NCBI GenBank assembly: GCA_041654095.1
Contig: JBAZED010000001.1
Coordinates: 123,651 to 187,650, forward strand
DNA from: UBA1424 sp041654095
GTDB lineage: Bacteria > Bacillota_I > Bacilli_A > RFN20 > CAG-826
Reading direction: 5' to 3'
DNA: 64,000 nt
A model generated the notes under the pieces. The model had not been told where the DNA came from and ran no database searches. It worked only from the letters and a program-made list of their open reading frames with translations. Numbering within the stretch: position 1 is the first letter of the stretch; every line of letters starts with the position of its first letter. This document shows, in pieces, positions 21,727 to 30,681 of this stretch. A program made the translations under genes and the position numbers.

Positions 21727-24045
21727 ATGGCAGAAACCGTACCACTCACCTTGCCGCTTCTCGTGACGAGGAGCTTAGTCGTCTTTCCGACCACGAGCCA
21801 GCCGATTGAAGCCGCTCGCCCTTTTTCGATGAAAGCCATCGAGGAAAGCCGCGATAACGCCAGTTCGCTCCTTTTTATCGTCAGCCAGAAAGACCCGAAT
21901 ACCGACGACCCGATGCCCGACGAATTATTTTCAGTCGGCACTTTGTGCCGCATTATCTCGTTTGGCGATCAAAAACAATTTTATCGCATCCGCGTCTCGG
22001 CGACGAAACGCGTCGCGTTGAGCAATATTCGCATCGAGAACAACCACTATGTCGCCGACGGTGTCGTCTTGGAAGATGTCCAAGAAAATCCCAACGAAAC
22101 GGCTGTCATCGTCCGCAATATTCTCGAGCAGATCGAGTTGCTCCCCAGCCTCTCCCGGAGCTTTCCCCGCCAAGTGATCAGCCAACTTTCCAAGGGTCTC
22201 ACCCCCAGCGAATTGACCGACACGCTTGCGACGTATTTGAATATGCCGAACGAGCAGAAACAATCTTTGCTCGAGGAATTAGATATCAACAAGCGCCTGA
22301 TGATCATCCTCGATGTCATCAACCAAGCCAAAGCCGTGATTGAGATCGATAAGAAGATTCAGAGCAGCATCCAGAAATCGACCGAGAAGAATCAGCGCGA
22401 GTACATCCTCCGCGAGAAGATGAAAGCCATTAAGGAAGAGCTGGGCGAAATCGCTCCCGGTGAAGAATCGGAAGAAGACATCATTAAAAACCTCGATAGC
22501 AATCCATTTCCTGAGTACGTTAAAATCAAAGTCAAAGCCGAGCTCAAGCGCTTTGAAATGATGCCGCAAGCATCGCTTGAAGCCTCGCTCATCAAGAGCT
22601 ATATCGATTTGTTGATGGGCATACCTTGGTATCAGAAGACAGACGATAACGATAATCTCGAAGACGCCGAAAAGATCCTCAACGAAGATCATTACGGCCT
22701 CGAAAAAGTCAAAAAGAGAATTATCGAGTATTTAGCCGTCAAAAAGATGACCGGCAATCTCAAAGCGCCGATCCTCTGCTTCTACGGCCCACCCGGCGTC
22801 GGCAAGACCTCGCTCGGCAAATCAATTGCCCGAGCTTTGGGGCGGAAATTTTTCAAAGCCTCGCTCGGCGGTATCTCGGATGAAGCCGAAATTCGCGGCC
22901 ATCGCCGCACCTATGTCGGCAGCATGCCGGGCCGCATCATCAGCGGCATGAAGAAATGCGGTGTCATCAACCCCGTCTTCTTGCTCGACGAAGTCGATAA
23001 GCTGTCCACCTCGTATAAAGGCGATCCGGCCAGCGCCCTCCTCGAAGTTCTCGATCCCGAGCAAAACTTCGCGTTCAACGATAATTTCGTCGAAGAACCC
23101 TATGACCTCAGCAACGTCTTGTTCATCGCGACGGCCAACTATCTTGAAAATGTTCCAGCCCCTCTCCGCGACCGCCTCGAATTAATTGAAGTAAACTCGT
23201 ACACCGAGCTCGAGAAAATCCAGATTGCCAAGCACTTCTTGCTCAAAAAGCAGATGAAGGCCAACGGCATCGATGACAAGAACATCAATTTTACCGACGA
23301 TGCCTTCCAATATATCATTCAGTATTATACTCGCGAAGCGGGTGTGCGCGAGCTCGAGCGAAAAATCGCCTCGATCATCCGCAAGATCGTCGTCGATTGC
23401 GTCAAAAATCCGAACGCCAAAGAGCTGTCGGTCACGCCGGAGATCGTCCGCAAGCATCTCGGCGTCGAAATTTTTGAAAACACCAAGAAGGAAAAAGAGA
23501 ATCAAATCGGCGTCGTCACCGGCCTCGCCTATACCGAATACGGCGGCGACATCCTGCCGATCGAAGTCAACTATTTTCCGGGCAAAGGCAACCTCGTCTT
23601 GACCGGAAAACTCGGCGACGTCATGAAAGAGAGCGCCAGCATCGCCCTCGACTACGTGCGCAGCAATGCGGTCAAATACGGCATCGATAGCGACATCTTT
23701 GCGAAAAACGATATCCATATTCACGTTCCCGAAGGAGCTGTTCCGAAAGACGGTCCGAGCGCCGGGGTGGCGATCACGACGGCCATCGTCTCGTGCTTGA
23801 CGAGAAAGGCGATCGACGCCAACGTCGCTATGACCGGCGAAGTCACGCTCCGCGGCTATGCCCTGCCAATCGGCGGGTTGCGCGAGAAGTCGTTAGCGGC
23901 TCTGCGCAGCGGCATCAAGACCATCATCGTTCCGAAAGACAATCAGAAGGCGGTCGATGAACTCCCCAAAGAAGTCAAAGAGGCCCTCAATATCGTCTAT
24001 ATGAAAACGGTGGACGACGCCCTCGATGTCGCCTGTGTCAAATAA
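21727..24045 (+). CDS. lon: ATP-dependent protease Lon
   Basis: Cytoplasmic serine protease of 772 residues that degrades misfolded and regulatory proteins. Parts: N-terminal substrate-binding domain (about 1-200), coiled coil, AAA+ module with Walker A GPPGVGKT at 354-361, and a C-terminal protease domain with the catalytic dyad S678 (PKDGPSAG) and K721 (REKSLAA). The perfect Shine-Dalgarno AGGAGG lies 8 nt before the ATG. Its stop shares a base with the engB ATG (TAATG). Confidence 0.97.
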   Translation: MAETVPLTLPLLVTRSLVVFPTTSQPIEAARPFSMKAIEESRDNASSLLFIVSQKDPNTDDPMPDELFSVGTLCRIISFGDQKQFYRIRVSATKRVALSNIRIENNHYVADGVVLEDVQENPNETAVIVRNILEQIELLPSLSRSFPRQVISQLSKGLTPSELTDTLATYLNMPNEQKQSLLEELDINKRLMIILDVINQAKAVIEIDKKIQSSIQKSTEKNQREYILREKMKAIKEELGEIAPGEESEEDIIKNLDSNPFPEYVKIKVKAELKRFEMMPQASLEASLIKSYIDLLMGIPWYQKTDDNDNLEDAEKILNEDHYGLEKVKKRIIEYLAVKKMTGNLKAPILCFYGPPGVGKTSLGKSIARALGRKFFKASLGGISDEAEIRGHRRTYVGSMPGRIISGMKKCGVINPVFLLDEVDKLSTSYKGDPASALLEVLDPEQNFAFNDNFVEEPYDLSNVLFIATANYLENVPAPLRDRLELIEVNSYTELEKIQIAKHFLLKKQMKANGIDDKNINFTDDAFQYIIQYYTREAGVRELERKIASIIRKIVVDCVKNPNAKELSVTPEIVRKHLGVEIFENTKKEKENQIGVVTGLAYTEYGGDILPIEVNYFPGKGNLVLTGKLGDVMKESASIALDYVRSNAVKYGIDSDIFAKNDIHIHVPEGAVPKDGPSAGVAITTAIVSCLTRKAIDANVAMTGEVTLRGYALPIGGLREKSLAALRSGIKTIIVPKDNQKAVDELPKEVKEALNIVYMKTVDDALDVACVK

Positions 24046-24623
24046 TGATCGATTTTCGAAGAGCAACTTTCATCAAAAGCGCGCCGTCGGCCTCACAAAG
24101 GCCCGACGGCCTTTTCGATGTGATGTTCGCCGGCCGCAGCAATGTCGGCAAGTCGTCGCTGATCAACGCCTTGGTCGGGCGCAAGGATTTAGCGTACACT
24201 TCCTCTAAACCAGGTCATACGCGCCTGCTCAATTACTATAATATCGACGATAAGTTCTACTTGGTCGACGCGCCCGGATACGGCTATGTCGCCAGAGGTC
24301 CCAAAGATGCTTTCGCGGAGATGATGGAAGGCTACTACGCGACGAGTAAACCGCGCCTCATCGTCTATTTATTTGACAGCCGGAGAGTGCCACAAGGCGA
24401 GGACATTTCGTTTATGAATTATCTGAAAGAGCGGAATATACCTGTTCTTTTGGTTTTAACCAAGACCGATAAATTAAACCAGAGCGAAAAAGGGGCCGTT
24501 GAAAAGAATATCGCGCCGCTGTTAGCTGGTGGAGATGCGCTCGAACACCTCTTAGTCAGCATTAAAAACAATCGATCTTTGGCTGATGTCAAAGCCGCAA
24601 TTTCAAAAGTATTAAGCCTGTAA
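24045..24623 (+). CDS. engB: Ribosome biogenesis GTPase EngB/YsxC
   Basis: Small GTPase (192 residues) needed for late assembly of the 50S subunit. G1 is GRSNVGKS at 30-37, G3 DAPGYGYV and G4 TKTD. Translation is probably coupled to lon through TAATG. A hairpin terminator follows, inside the 3' end of the convergent acyltransferase gene. Confidence 0.96.
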   Translation: MIDFRRATFIKSAPSASQRPDGLFDVMFAGRSNVGKSSLINALVGRKDLAYTSSKPGHTRLLNYYNIDDKFYLVDAPGYGYVARGPKDAFAEMMEGYYATSKPRLIVYLFDSRRVPQGEDISFMNYLKERNIPVLLVLTKTDKLNQSEKGAVEKNIAPLLAGGDALEHLLVSIKNNRSLADVKAAISKVLSL

Positions 24624-24634
24624 TTTGTTTATTG

Positions 24635-25588
24635 TTATTGTCGAGGTGCCAAGGCACTTTTTTTATTGGCGAAGATGGCGGCGAAAGCCTGGGGCTGGGA
24701 GACGAGGCTGACGGCGATGATGACGAGGAGCGTCACTAAGGGCGTGACGTCTTGATTCGACCGCAATGTCGAGCCGAGGGTTTGAAAGACGTAGAAGCCG
24801 AAGCTGATCGCTCCCAAATAGTTGAAGAGAGGAAACGAAAATTCGATCTGGAAGAGAAGGTAAATTGCCAAGGCAAAAAGGGCGAGGAGAATTACTTCTT
24901 TAAATGGAAAGATCGGCCAAAACGAAACGACTAAGACGATCGCGAACGAAGCGTAAGCGAGGATGCTTTTGAGAATTGGCTTGTGGATTTTGGGAAGATG
25001 AGTCAGAGCGTAGCCGATGAAAACGCCGCCGATGCCGCGCAATGGATAGCCGAGGATCGACCACAAATTCGTGAAGTAGATGTTATATCCACCTTGGGGA
25101 TACGGCGTGTAGACGGGGGGAAGTGCGAAGAAATAGCTGTAACCGGCTATGGCGACCGCCAATAAGATGGCGAGCAGGATTTTCTTGTTCTTAAGATAAG
25201 TGACGAGCAAATACATGATGATCTGGGCGATGATCTCGACGGGGATAAACCACAAGTAGCCGACGAGCCAGCCGATGTGCTGCATCGTGATGGTGTTGTA
25301 AAGGGCGAACAGGAGGGATATCAAAAACGGCAGCCCGAGCCGTTGGAGCCGCCGGCCGAGAAAGTTCCAAAAAGGATGATTCGATTTCGAGGATTGACTC
25401 TTGGCATAAGAGGAAGCGAATAGGTAGCCGCCGAGCATAAGAAAAAAGTCGACCGCAACGCAGGTGACACCCATATCGAGAAGATTGGTCGCAAAGGGCA
25501 TGAAACCATGAAAGATCAAGACGGAACACGCCATTACGAAACGCAGCAATTCGATGAGGCTATTGCGGCCAGATGCTTTTTTTTCCAT
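24635..25588 (-). CDS. Acyltransferase family 3 membrane protein
   Basis: Integral membrane protein of 317 residues with about ten hydrophobic segments. The start (IELLRFVMACSVLIFHG) and the FFLMLGGYLF segment with an arginine-rich loop are typical of the OafA/YrhL acyltransferase-3 family, which O-acetylates sugars of the cell surface. The conserved His of the first segment is present (FHG). The acceptor is unknown. The gene stands alone on the minus strand between two + strand units, and its promoter predicts a leaderless mRNA (TGCTATAAT 8 nt before the ATG). Confidence 0.88.
   Translation of the reverse strand: MEKKASGRNSLIELLRFVMACSVLIFHGFMPFATNLLDMGVTCVAVDFFLMLGGYLFASSYAKSQSSKSNHPFWNFLGRRLQRLGLPFLISLLFALYNTITMQHIGWLVGYLWFIPVEIIAQIIMYLLVTYLKNKKILLAILLAVAIAGYSYFFALPPVYTPYPQGGYNIYFTNLWSILGYPLRGIGGVFIGYALTHLPKIHKPILKSILAYASFAIVLVVSFWPIFPFKEVILLALFALAIYLLFQIEFSFPLFNYLGAISFGFYVFQTLGSTLRSNQDVTPLVTLLVIIAVSLVSQPQAFAAIFANKKSALAPRQ
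24644..24664 (+). terminator. Terminator after engB
   Basis: AGGTGC (24644-24649), loop CAAG and GCACTT, then a run of T. It overlaps the coding end of the convergent acyltransferase gene. Confidence 0.65.
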
Positions 25589-25605
25589 GTGCGCTCATTA
25601 TAGCA
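25589..25605 (-). promoter_or_regulatory. Extended -10 predicting a leaderless acyltransferase mRNA
   Basis: Minus strand: TGC then TATAAT (25597-25602), followed by 8 nt and the ATG at 25588. No Shine-Dalgarno can fit in between. Confidence 0.65.
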
Positions 25606-25790
25606 AAAAGAATGATGGCGTCGATATTTAAAAATAGGCGTTAACTTAGAAAAAAGGTAATTTTTGTCTTCGTTCAACAGGCTCGCTACTAGTATTCGAA
25701 TAATCTTATTTTGTTAATTCGATATGGCGTTTTCGTGCGATTGACAAAAGAAGATGACGCGTGAAAAGCCCAATCAATTCTCGTCTTTCC
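25606..25790. other. Intergenic region with no recognised feature
   Basis: AT-rich sequence between the divergent acyltransferase and valS promoters. Only very short ORFs occur and none has a start signal. Confidence 0.5.
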
Positions 25791-25819
25791 TTGTTATCAA
25801 TTTGAAAAATCACTATAAT
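25791..25819 (+). promoter_or_regulatory. Promoter of the valS T-box transcript
   Basis: TTGTTA (25791-25796), 17 nt, TATAAT (25814-25819). The start is near 25826. Confidence 0.85.
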
Positions 25820-25825
25820 GTGATT

Positions 25826-26036
25826 ATTCCGTCGACGAGGAGTGCTTAGCCTCTTTATTCATAGAGATTCATCGCTTGGTGCAAAGATGAAAATAGCGAG
25901 ATTAGGTTGTCGCCCCTGAGGAAGAATAGGAATATTCCGCCGCCCACGTTACGGGTCTTGAGATGCATATCAATAGATATGAATTAAGGTGGTACCGCGC
26001 ATCCTGCGTCCTTATGTGGACGCTTTTATTTTTTTA
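25826..26036 (+). ncRNA. T-box riboswitch controlling valS
   Basis: Leader RNA that senses uncharged tRNA-Val. Stem I begins at GACGAGGAGTG and carries the AGAGA and TTGGTGCAA loop elements. The specifier codon is read as GTC (25909-25911), just before GCCCCTGAGG, matching valine. The T-box AAGGTGGTACCGCG lies at 25986-25999, with TGGT to pair with the tRNA 3' end. The terminator GCGTCC/GGACGC (26006-26023) is followed by a T-tract to 26035. The valS Shine-Dalgarno AGGAGG follows directly. Confidence 0.95.
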
Positions 26037-26047
26037 GGAGGAAGGAT

Positions 26048-28636
26048 ATGGCCCTTGAGAAACGCTATGACCCCCAAAAGGTCGAAGAAGGAAAGTACGA
26101 GCATTGGAAAAACCAAGGCTACTTTAAATCGGGCGATAAGAGCAAATTGCCCTTTTCGCTCGTGATTCCGCCCCCCAACGTCACCGGTCGCCTGCACTTG
26201 GGCCACGCCTGGAACAACACCATTCAAGATGTGATCGCCCGCTATAAAAAAGCGCGCGGTTACGATGTTTTATGGCTCCCCGGCACGGATCACGCCGGCA
26301 TCGCCACCCAAGCCAAAGTCGAAGAGTTGCTCCGCTCTGAAGGTAAGGACAAATATCGGCTCGGCCGCGACAGATTCCTGACTGAGATGTGGAAGTGGAA
26401 GGAACAATATGCCCTTTCAATTCACGAGCAGTGGGCGAAGCTCGGCCTGGCCCTCGATTACGAAAAAGAACGCTTTACGCTCGATGCGAATCTCGATTTA
26501 GCCGTCCGCACCGTTTTCAAAACGCTTTGCGATAAAGGGCTCATCTATCGCGGCGAACGCATCATCAATGTCGATCCTGAACTGCGCACCGCCCTCTCGA
26601 ATATCGAAGTCGTCCATAAGGACGTCAAAGGCGACTTCTTCTATTTCCGCTATCCGATAATCGATAGCGAGGAATCGCTAGTCATCGCGACGACGCGGCC
26701 CGAGACGATGTTCGGCGACGTCGCCGTCTTCGTCAACCCAAACGATCAGCGCTTCGCTCATCTCGTCGGTCGCTATGTCGTCAATCCGGCCGATGGCCGG
26801 CCCTTGCCCATCATGGCCGATTCCTATGTCGACAAAGATTTCGGCACTGGGGTCATGAAGTGCACACCGGCTCACGATCCAAACGATTTCCTCCTCTCCG
26901 AAAAATATCATCTGCCGAAGCCGATCTGCATGAACATCGATGCGACGATGAATGACAAGGCCGGTAAATACCGCGGTCTCGATCGCTATGTTTGCCGCGC
27001 TAAATTGCTTGAGGAAATCAAGGGCAAAGGCCTCTATGCCAAAACCGAGAAAATCACCCATTCAGTCGGGCACAGCGAAAGGACCAACGCCGTCGTCGAA
27101 CCATATCTCAGCAAACAGTGGTTCGTGAAGATGCGCCCCCTCGCCGAACGAGCCCTGCGCGACAGCACCGTCGAATTCATCCCCAAACGCTTTCAGAAAA
27201 TATTCAAAAACTGGATGGAAAGCGCTGAGGATTGGTGCATTTCGCGGCAGTTGTGGTGGGGGCATCGCATCCCCGTCTACTATCACGTGAAGACAGGCGA
27301 AGCCGTCGTTGCTATCGACCCGCCGAAAAACCTCGGCGAATACAAGCAGGACGAAGACGTTCTCGACACGTGGTTTTCCTCAGCTTTATGGCCGTTTGCA
27401 ACCTTAGGCTGGCCGACTAAAACCGACGACCTTGCCCGCTATTACCCGAACTCGGTCATGGTCACGGCGTATGACATCATCTTCTTCTGGGTCAGCCGCA
27501 TGATTTTCCAAGGTCTGGAGTTCACGGACCAATCGCCGTTTGAAAAATGCGTTATTCACGGTTTGATCCGCGATGCGAAAGGTCGGAAAATGTCCAAGTC
27601 TTTGGGCAACGGCATCGATCCAATCGATGTCATCGATCGTCACGGCGTCGATGCTCTACGCTATTTTTTGATGAGCAATACCGCGCCCGGTCAAGACACG
27701 CGCTACATTGAGGAAAAAGTCGTTTCCGGAAGCAATTTCCTCAATAAAATTTGGAATTCGGCGCGCTATGTTCTATCGATTCTCGGCGACGATTTTGCAC
27801 CTCGCCACATCGACGTCAAGGAACTCCATCCTCTTGAGTTGGACATCCTTCACAAGCTCGAAAAAACGATTTCAACTGTCACGCGGAATATGGATAAGTA
27901 TCAGTTTGCAATGGCTCTAAAAAATCTCTATGGTTTCGTCTACGACGATTTCTGCTCGCGCTTTTTAGAGATGTCAAAGGTGACGTTGGCCCTTAACGAC
28001 GCAAAGCGCAGCGAAACGGCGAAGCAAGTTCTCTACGCCATATTGAAAGACATCATCATCATGATCGCTCCATACACGCCTTTTATCGCTGAGGAATTGT
28101 ACTTGTCGCTCCCCGAGCACCAAGCGTCGGTCATGTTCGAAAAATACCCGGTGGCCCGGAAGATCAAAATCGCTAAAAACGATCGCGATGCGGTCCACGA
28201 ACTATATTCGGCCATTCAGGACATCCGCAATTACAAAGTGGAGAGAAATTTAGCTCCCAATCATCAAATTATGCTTAGAATCCGCGCAAATGATGAGCCT
28301 TTTGCTAATTTTAGCAACTATTTATCGCGATTCGCTTTTGCCAAAAACATCGAGCTTTGCACCGAAATTCAGATTGATCAAGGCGAAATTTCCTTTTTCT
28401 ATTCGCAATTCGATCTCACGATTGAAGAGGAGATCAACAAGGCGGAATTATTGGAAAAGCTGTCCAAGGAAAAAGCAAAACTGGAGTACGAAATCAATCG
28501 TTCGGATGCCATGCTTTCCAACGAGCGGTTCCTCGCAAAAGCCCCAGGGGACAAAGTGCTGTTAGAGAAGGAAAAACATTCAAAGAACAAGGAATTATTG
28601 GCCTCTATCATCAAAAAAATAGCCGCTCTTAAATAA
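26048..28636 (+). CDS. valS: Valyl-tRNA synthetase
   Basis: Charges tRNA-Val. Class I motifs are HLGH at residues 50-53 and KMSKS at 514-518. The CP1 editing domain lies between (about 170-340, with TTRPETMFGD). The anticodon-binding domain and a C-terminal coiled coil (about 795-862) complete the 862 residues. AGGAGGAAGG sits upstream of the ATG. Expression is controlled by the T-box leader. A terminator overlapping the start region of the next small gene follows. Confidence 0.98.
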   Translation: MALEKRYDPQKVEEGKYEHWKNQGYFKSGDKSKLPFSLVIPPPNVTGRLHLGHAWNNTIQDVIARYKKARGYDVLWLPGTDHAGIATQAKVEELLRSEGKDKYRLGRDRFLTEMWKWKEQYALSIHEQWAKLGLALDYEKERFTLDANLDLAVRTVFKTLCDKGLIYRGERIINVDPELRTALSNIEVVHKDVKGDFFYFRYPIIDSEESLVIATTRPETMFGDVAVFVNPNDQRFAHLVGRYVVNPADGRPLPIMADSYVDKDFGTGVMKCTPAHDPNDFLLSEKYHLPKPICMNIDATMNDKAGKYRGLDRYVCRAKLLEEIKGKGLYAKTEKITHSVGHSERTNAVVEPYLSKQWFVKMRPLAERALRDSTVEFIPKRFQKIFKNWMESAEDWCISRQLWWGHRIPVYYHVKTGEAVVAIDPPKNLGEYKQDEDVLDTWFSSALWPFATLGWPTKTDDLARYYPNSVMVTAYDIIFFWVSRMIFQGLEFTDQSPFEKCVIHGLIRDAKGRKMSKSLGNGIDPIDVIDRHGVDALRYFLMSNTAPGQDTRYIEEKVVSGSNFLNKIWNSARYVLSILGDDFAPRHIDVKELHPLELDILHKLEKTISTVTRNMDKYQFAMALKNLYGFVYDDFCSRFLEMSKVTLALNDAKRSETAKQVLYAILKDIIIMIAPYTPFIAEELYLSLPEHQASVMFEKYPVARKIKIAKNDRDAVHELYSAIQDIRNYKVERNLAPNHQIMLRIRANDEPFANFSNYLSRFAFAKNIELCTEIQIDQGEISFFYSQFDLTIEEEINKAELLEKLSKEKAKLEYEINRSDAMLSNERFLAKAPGDKVLLEKEKHSKNKELLASIIKKIAALK

Positions 28637-28670
28637 TTTTTTATAGCGATTTTCGCAACTTTTAGCCTTT

Positions 28671-28702
28671 GGCCTCCTATATATCAGTAGGAGGTCTTTT
28701 TT
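28671..28702 (+). terminator. Terminator hairpin whose 3' arm is the next gene's Shine-Dalgarno
   Basis: GGCCTCCTA (28671-28679) pairs with TAGGAGGTC (28688-28696) around an 8-nt loop, with one G-T pair. Six T follow and the ATG at 28703 comes immediately. The descending arm contains AGGAGG, the only Shine-Dalgarno for the small peptide. The element could thus stop valS transcription and, on read-through, hide the ribosome site. Confidence 0.75.
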
Positions 28703-28885
28703 ATGAATCTACAAATCATGACTCTTGAAGAGATGGAAAACCACATCACCGGTGAAGCGATCACCCTTTCGGCGGTTATGGCCATCGCCGCCATCGCCAT
28801 CGTGGCCGTCATCGTCTATCGCCTCTTCATGTCCGAGAAAGGATCGACAACTCTTCCCGGCGGTTTCAAGTTCGAGTGGAAATAA
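28703..28885 (+). CDS. Small bacteriocin-like membrane peptide (60 residues)
   Basis: The N-terminal segment MTLEEMENHITGE resembles a double-glycine-type leader ending in Gly-Glu. Then comes a long hydrophobic segment (about residues 18-43) and a short tail with LPGGFKFEW. A real gene is supported by a perfect Shine-Dalgarno AGGAGG and the 3-nt gap to radC. It may be a processed secreted peptide or simply a one-span membrane protein. No transporter or peptidase for it was seen in the window. Function unknown. Confidence 0.65.
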   Translation: MNLQIMTLEEMENHITGEAITLSAVMAIAAIAIVAVIVYRLFMSEKGSTTLPGGFKFEWK

Positions 28886-28888
28886 TCT

Positions 28889-29578
28889 TTGGTCCGCATC
28901 AAAGACTTGCCGGAGTGGGAAAGGCCGCGCGAAAAAGCGCTGATGAATGGTTTTGGAGCGCTCTCCAACGTCGAAGTATTAGCGATTGTGATCGGCAGTG
29001 GTGTCAAGGACTATAGCGCCCTTGACATCGCCTCTTCATTAATCGCCAAAACCAAAGGCCTTCACCAGCTCAAGGAAGCGTCGTTTGACAAGATTTGCGA
29101 CGTCTCGGGAATAAGCACGATCATGGCGCTCCGCCTCGGAGCCACTTTTGAACTCCTCCGCCGCGTCGAACAATCGCGATCGATGGATGGTGAAAGGCGC
29201 TTATCCGCACCAGATATATTTAAAAAATATAAAGATGAGATTGGTGATAGTCCTCAGGAGCATTTCATCATCATCTTTTTGTCGCGGCGCGGGGCGATCA
29301 TCGGCGAGAATAAGATGTATAAAGGCACCGGCGATACCTTTCCGATTTCGATTCGGGAAATACTATCGGAAGTCCTCGCCAATCGCTGCCTTTCCTTCAC
29401 CATCGTCCATAATCATCCCAGCGGGGACATAAAGCCGAGCGACAATGATTTAATCGCGACGAAAGTGCTCGGCGATGAAGCGTCACGCCTCAAAATTCTC
29501 TTGCGCGACCACGTCATCATCGGCCGCGACGAATACTATTCTTTTGCCGAAAATCACCTCATAGATGAGAGGCGGTGA
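28889..29578 (+). CDS. radC: RadC/JAB-domain protein
   Basis: An N-terminal helix-hairpin-helix-like region (about residues 20-85) precedes the JAB1/MPN domain. The metal-binding set is complete: H174 and H176 in HNHPSG, followed by S184 and D187. The start is TTG at 28889, three bases after the preceding small gene; no ATG gives a full N-terminus. Despite its name, RadC has no proven repair role. It lies just before rplU as in Bacillus, where mre and min genes intervene. Confidence 0.93.
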   Translation: MVRIKDLPEWERPREKALMNGFGALSNVEVLAIVIGSGVKDYSALDIASSLIAKTKGLHQLKEASFDKICDVSGISTIMALRLGATFELLRRVEQSRSMDGERRLSAPDIFKKYKDEIGDSPQEHFIIIFLSRRGAIIGENKMYKGTGDTFPISIREILSEVLANRCLSFTIVHNHPSGDIKPSDNDLIATKVLGDEASRLKILLRDHVIIGRDEYYSFAENHLIDERR

Positions 29579-29622
29579 AAAGGCCGTTTGCCACCCTTTT
29601 CTTTAACATTAGTTAAAAACAG

Positions 29623-29651
29623 TTGTTACTCATTTTGAATGTGTTTATAAT
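29623..29651 (+). promoter_or_regulatory. Promoter of rplU-prp-rpmA
   Basis: TTGTTA (29623-29628), 17 nt, TATAAT (29646-29651). Both hexamers are identical to those of the valS promoter. The start is near 29658. Confidence 0.85.
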
Positions 29652-29657
29652 AATGTC

Positions 29658-29762
29658 GTTGTCGCCTCACAAGCTACAACCGCCTAGACAAGGTTCCCAA
29701 CAAATCGTAACGATTGACCTCGATAGCGAGTCATTAGTGCAAATCAAAAGAGGAGGTAACCA
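29658..29762 (+). ncRNA. Structured leader of rplU (putative L21 leader)
   Basis: A leader of about 105 nt before rplU. It can form a GTTGT/ACAAC helix, an AATCG-TAA-CGATT hairpin and a CTCG-ATAG-CGAG hairpin, followed by GAGGAGG and the ATG. Position and size fit the autoregulatory L21 leader of Bacillota. A consensus match was not verified. Confidence 0.5.
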
Positions 29763-30071
29763 ATGTACGCAATTATCGAAACTGGTGGTAAGCAAGTCAA
29801 AGTTGAAGTCGGCCAAAAGGTCTATGTCGAAAAACTAGATGCCGCAGTCGACACAGCCTACACATTTGATAAAGTCTTACTCGTCAGCGATCAGCAAGCC
29901 AAAGTCGGTAACCCTTACGTCAAAGACGCAAGCGTTGTCGCCAAAGTTGTCAAACAAGGTCTTAGCAAAAAACTCAGAGTCTTCAAATACCGCAACAAGC
30001 ACAATGAGCGCAAGACAATCGGCCATCGTCAGCCCTATACTTGTTTAGTCATCGAAGCCATTAACGGGTAA
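29763..30071 (+). CDS. rplU: Ribosomal protein L21
   Basis: 50S subunit protein that binds 23S rRNA. The start MYAIIETGGKQ and the C-terminal KYRNKHNERKTIGHRQPYT are diagnostic. Length 102 is normal. GAGGAGG precedes the ATG. It is the first gene of rplU-prp-rpmA; the next gene starts 2 nt after its stop. Confidence 0.98.
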   Translation: MYAIIETGGKQVKVEVGQKVYVEKLDAAVDTAYTFDKVLLVSDQQAKVGNPYVKDASVVAKVVKQGLSKKLRVFKYRNKHNERKTIGHRQPYTCLVIEAING

Positions 30072-30073
30072 TT

Positions 30074-30388
30074 ATGATTAAAGTCACGTACGAAACGGTC
30101 AATAGCCAGATCACGAGCTTGGAAGTCAAAGGCCATGCGCAAAGCGCAGAAGCCGGCGAAGATCTTGTGTGCAGCGCTGTCTCGGCGGTGACCTTCGGAG
30201 GCTTAAACGCCCTTCGCAACTCTTCCAAAACCCTGATTATCAAAGTTGAGGAAGGATATGTCTCAATCGCAAAAAGCGGTGCTGTTCTCCGAGAAGATGG
30301 AATCGTTTTAAAAACGATGATCACCCAACTCGAGACCATCGCTCGCGACTATTCAAAGTATGTTAAAATTACAAGAAAGGAAATGTAA
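30074..30388 (+). CDS. prp: Ribosomal-processing cysteine protease Prp
   Basis: A 104-residue cysteine protease (YsxB family) that trims the N-terminus of ribosomal protein L27 in Bacillota. Catalytic H21 (KGHAQ) and C33 (DLVCSAVSA) are both present. It lies between rplU and rpmA as expected. Its substrate, the extended L27 encoded next, is also present and carries the matching cleavage motif. Confidence 0.95.
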   Translation: MIKVTYETVNSQITSLEVKGHAQSAEAGEDLVCSAVSAVTFGGLNALRNSSKTLIIKVEEGYVSIAKSGAVLREDGIVLKTMITQLETIARDYSKYVKITRKEM

Positions 30389-30392
30389 AGCA

Positions 30393-30677
30393 ATGATTTA
30401 TAAACTAAACCTGCAGTTCTTTGCTTCGAAAAAGGGCGTCGGTTCAACCAAAAACGGCCGCGATTCTCATTCCAAGCGGTTAGGCGCCAAAAAAGCCGAT
30501 GGCGAATTCGCAACCGCCGGTTCGATTCTCTATCGTCAAAGAGGGACGAAAGTCTACCCTGGCAATAACGCGATGCGCGGCGGAGATGACACGGTGTTCG
30601 CCACCGTCGACGGCATCGTCAAATTCGAGCGGATCGGCAAAAATCGCAAACGCGTCAGCGTCTACGAAGTAAAGTAA
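30393..30677 (+). CDS. rpmA: Ribosomal protein L27 with Prp-cleaved extension
   Basis: 50S subunit protein whose N-terminus reaches the peptidyl-transferase centre. The ATG at 30393 is chosen over one at 30360 that lies inside prp. The resulting N-terminus MIYKLNLQFF-ASKKG has the Prp motif, so the first ten residues should be removed to expose ASKKG. Length 94. A strong terminator follows, ending the three-gene unit. Confidence 0.97.
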   Translation: MIYKLNLQFFASKKGVGSTKNGRDSHSKRLGAKKADGEFATAGSILYRQRGTKVYPGNNAMRGGDDTVFATVDGIVKFERIGKNRKRVSVYEVK

Positions 30678-30681
30678 ACTG

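Noticed and set aside
23182..23724. ORF of 180 codons antisense to lon
   Set aside because: It mirrors the codon bias of lon, which has complete catalytic motifs; no start signal of its own.
25752..25850. 31-codon ORF running into the valS T-box
   Set aside because: It spans the valS promoter and stem I, and no Shine-Dalgarno precedes it.
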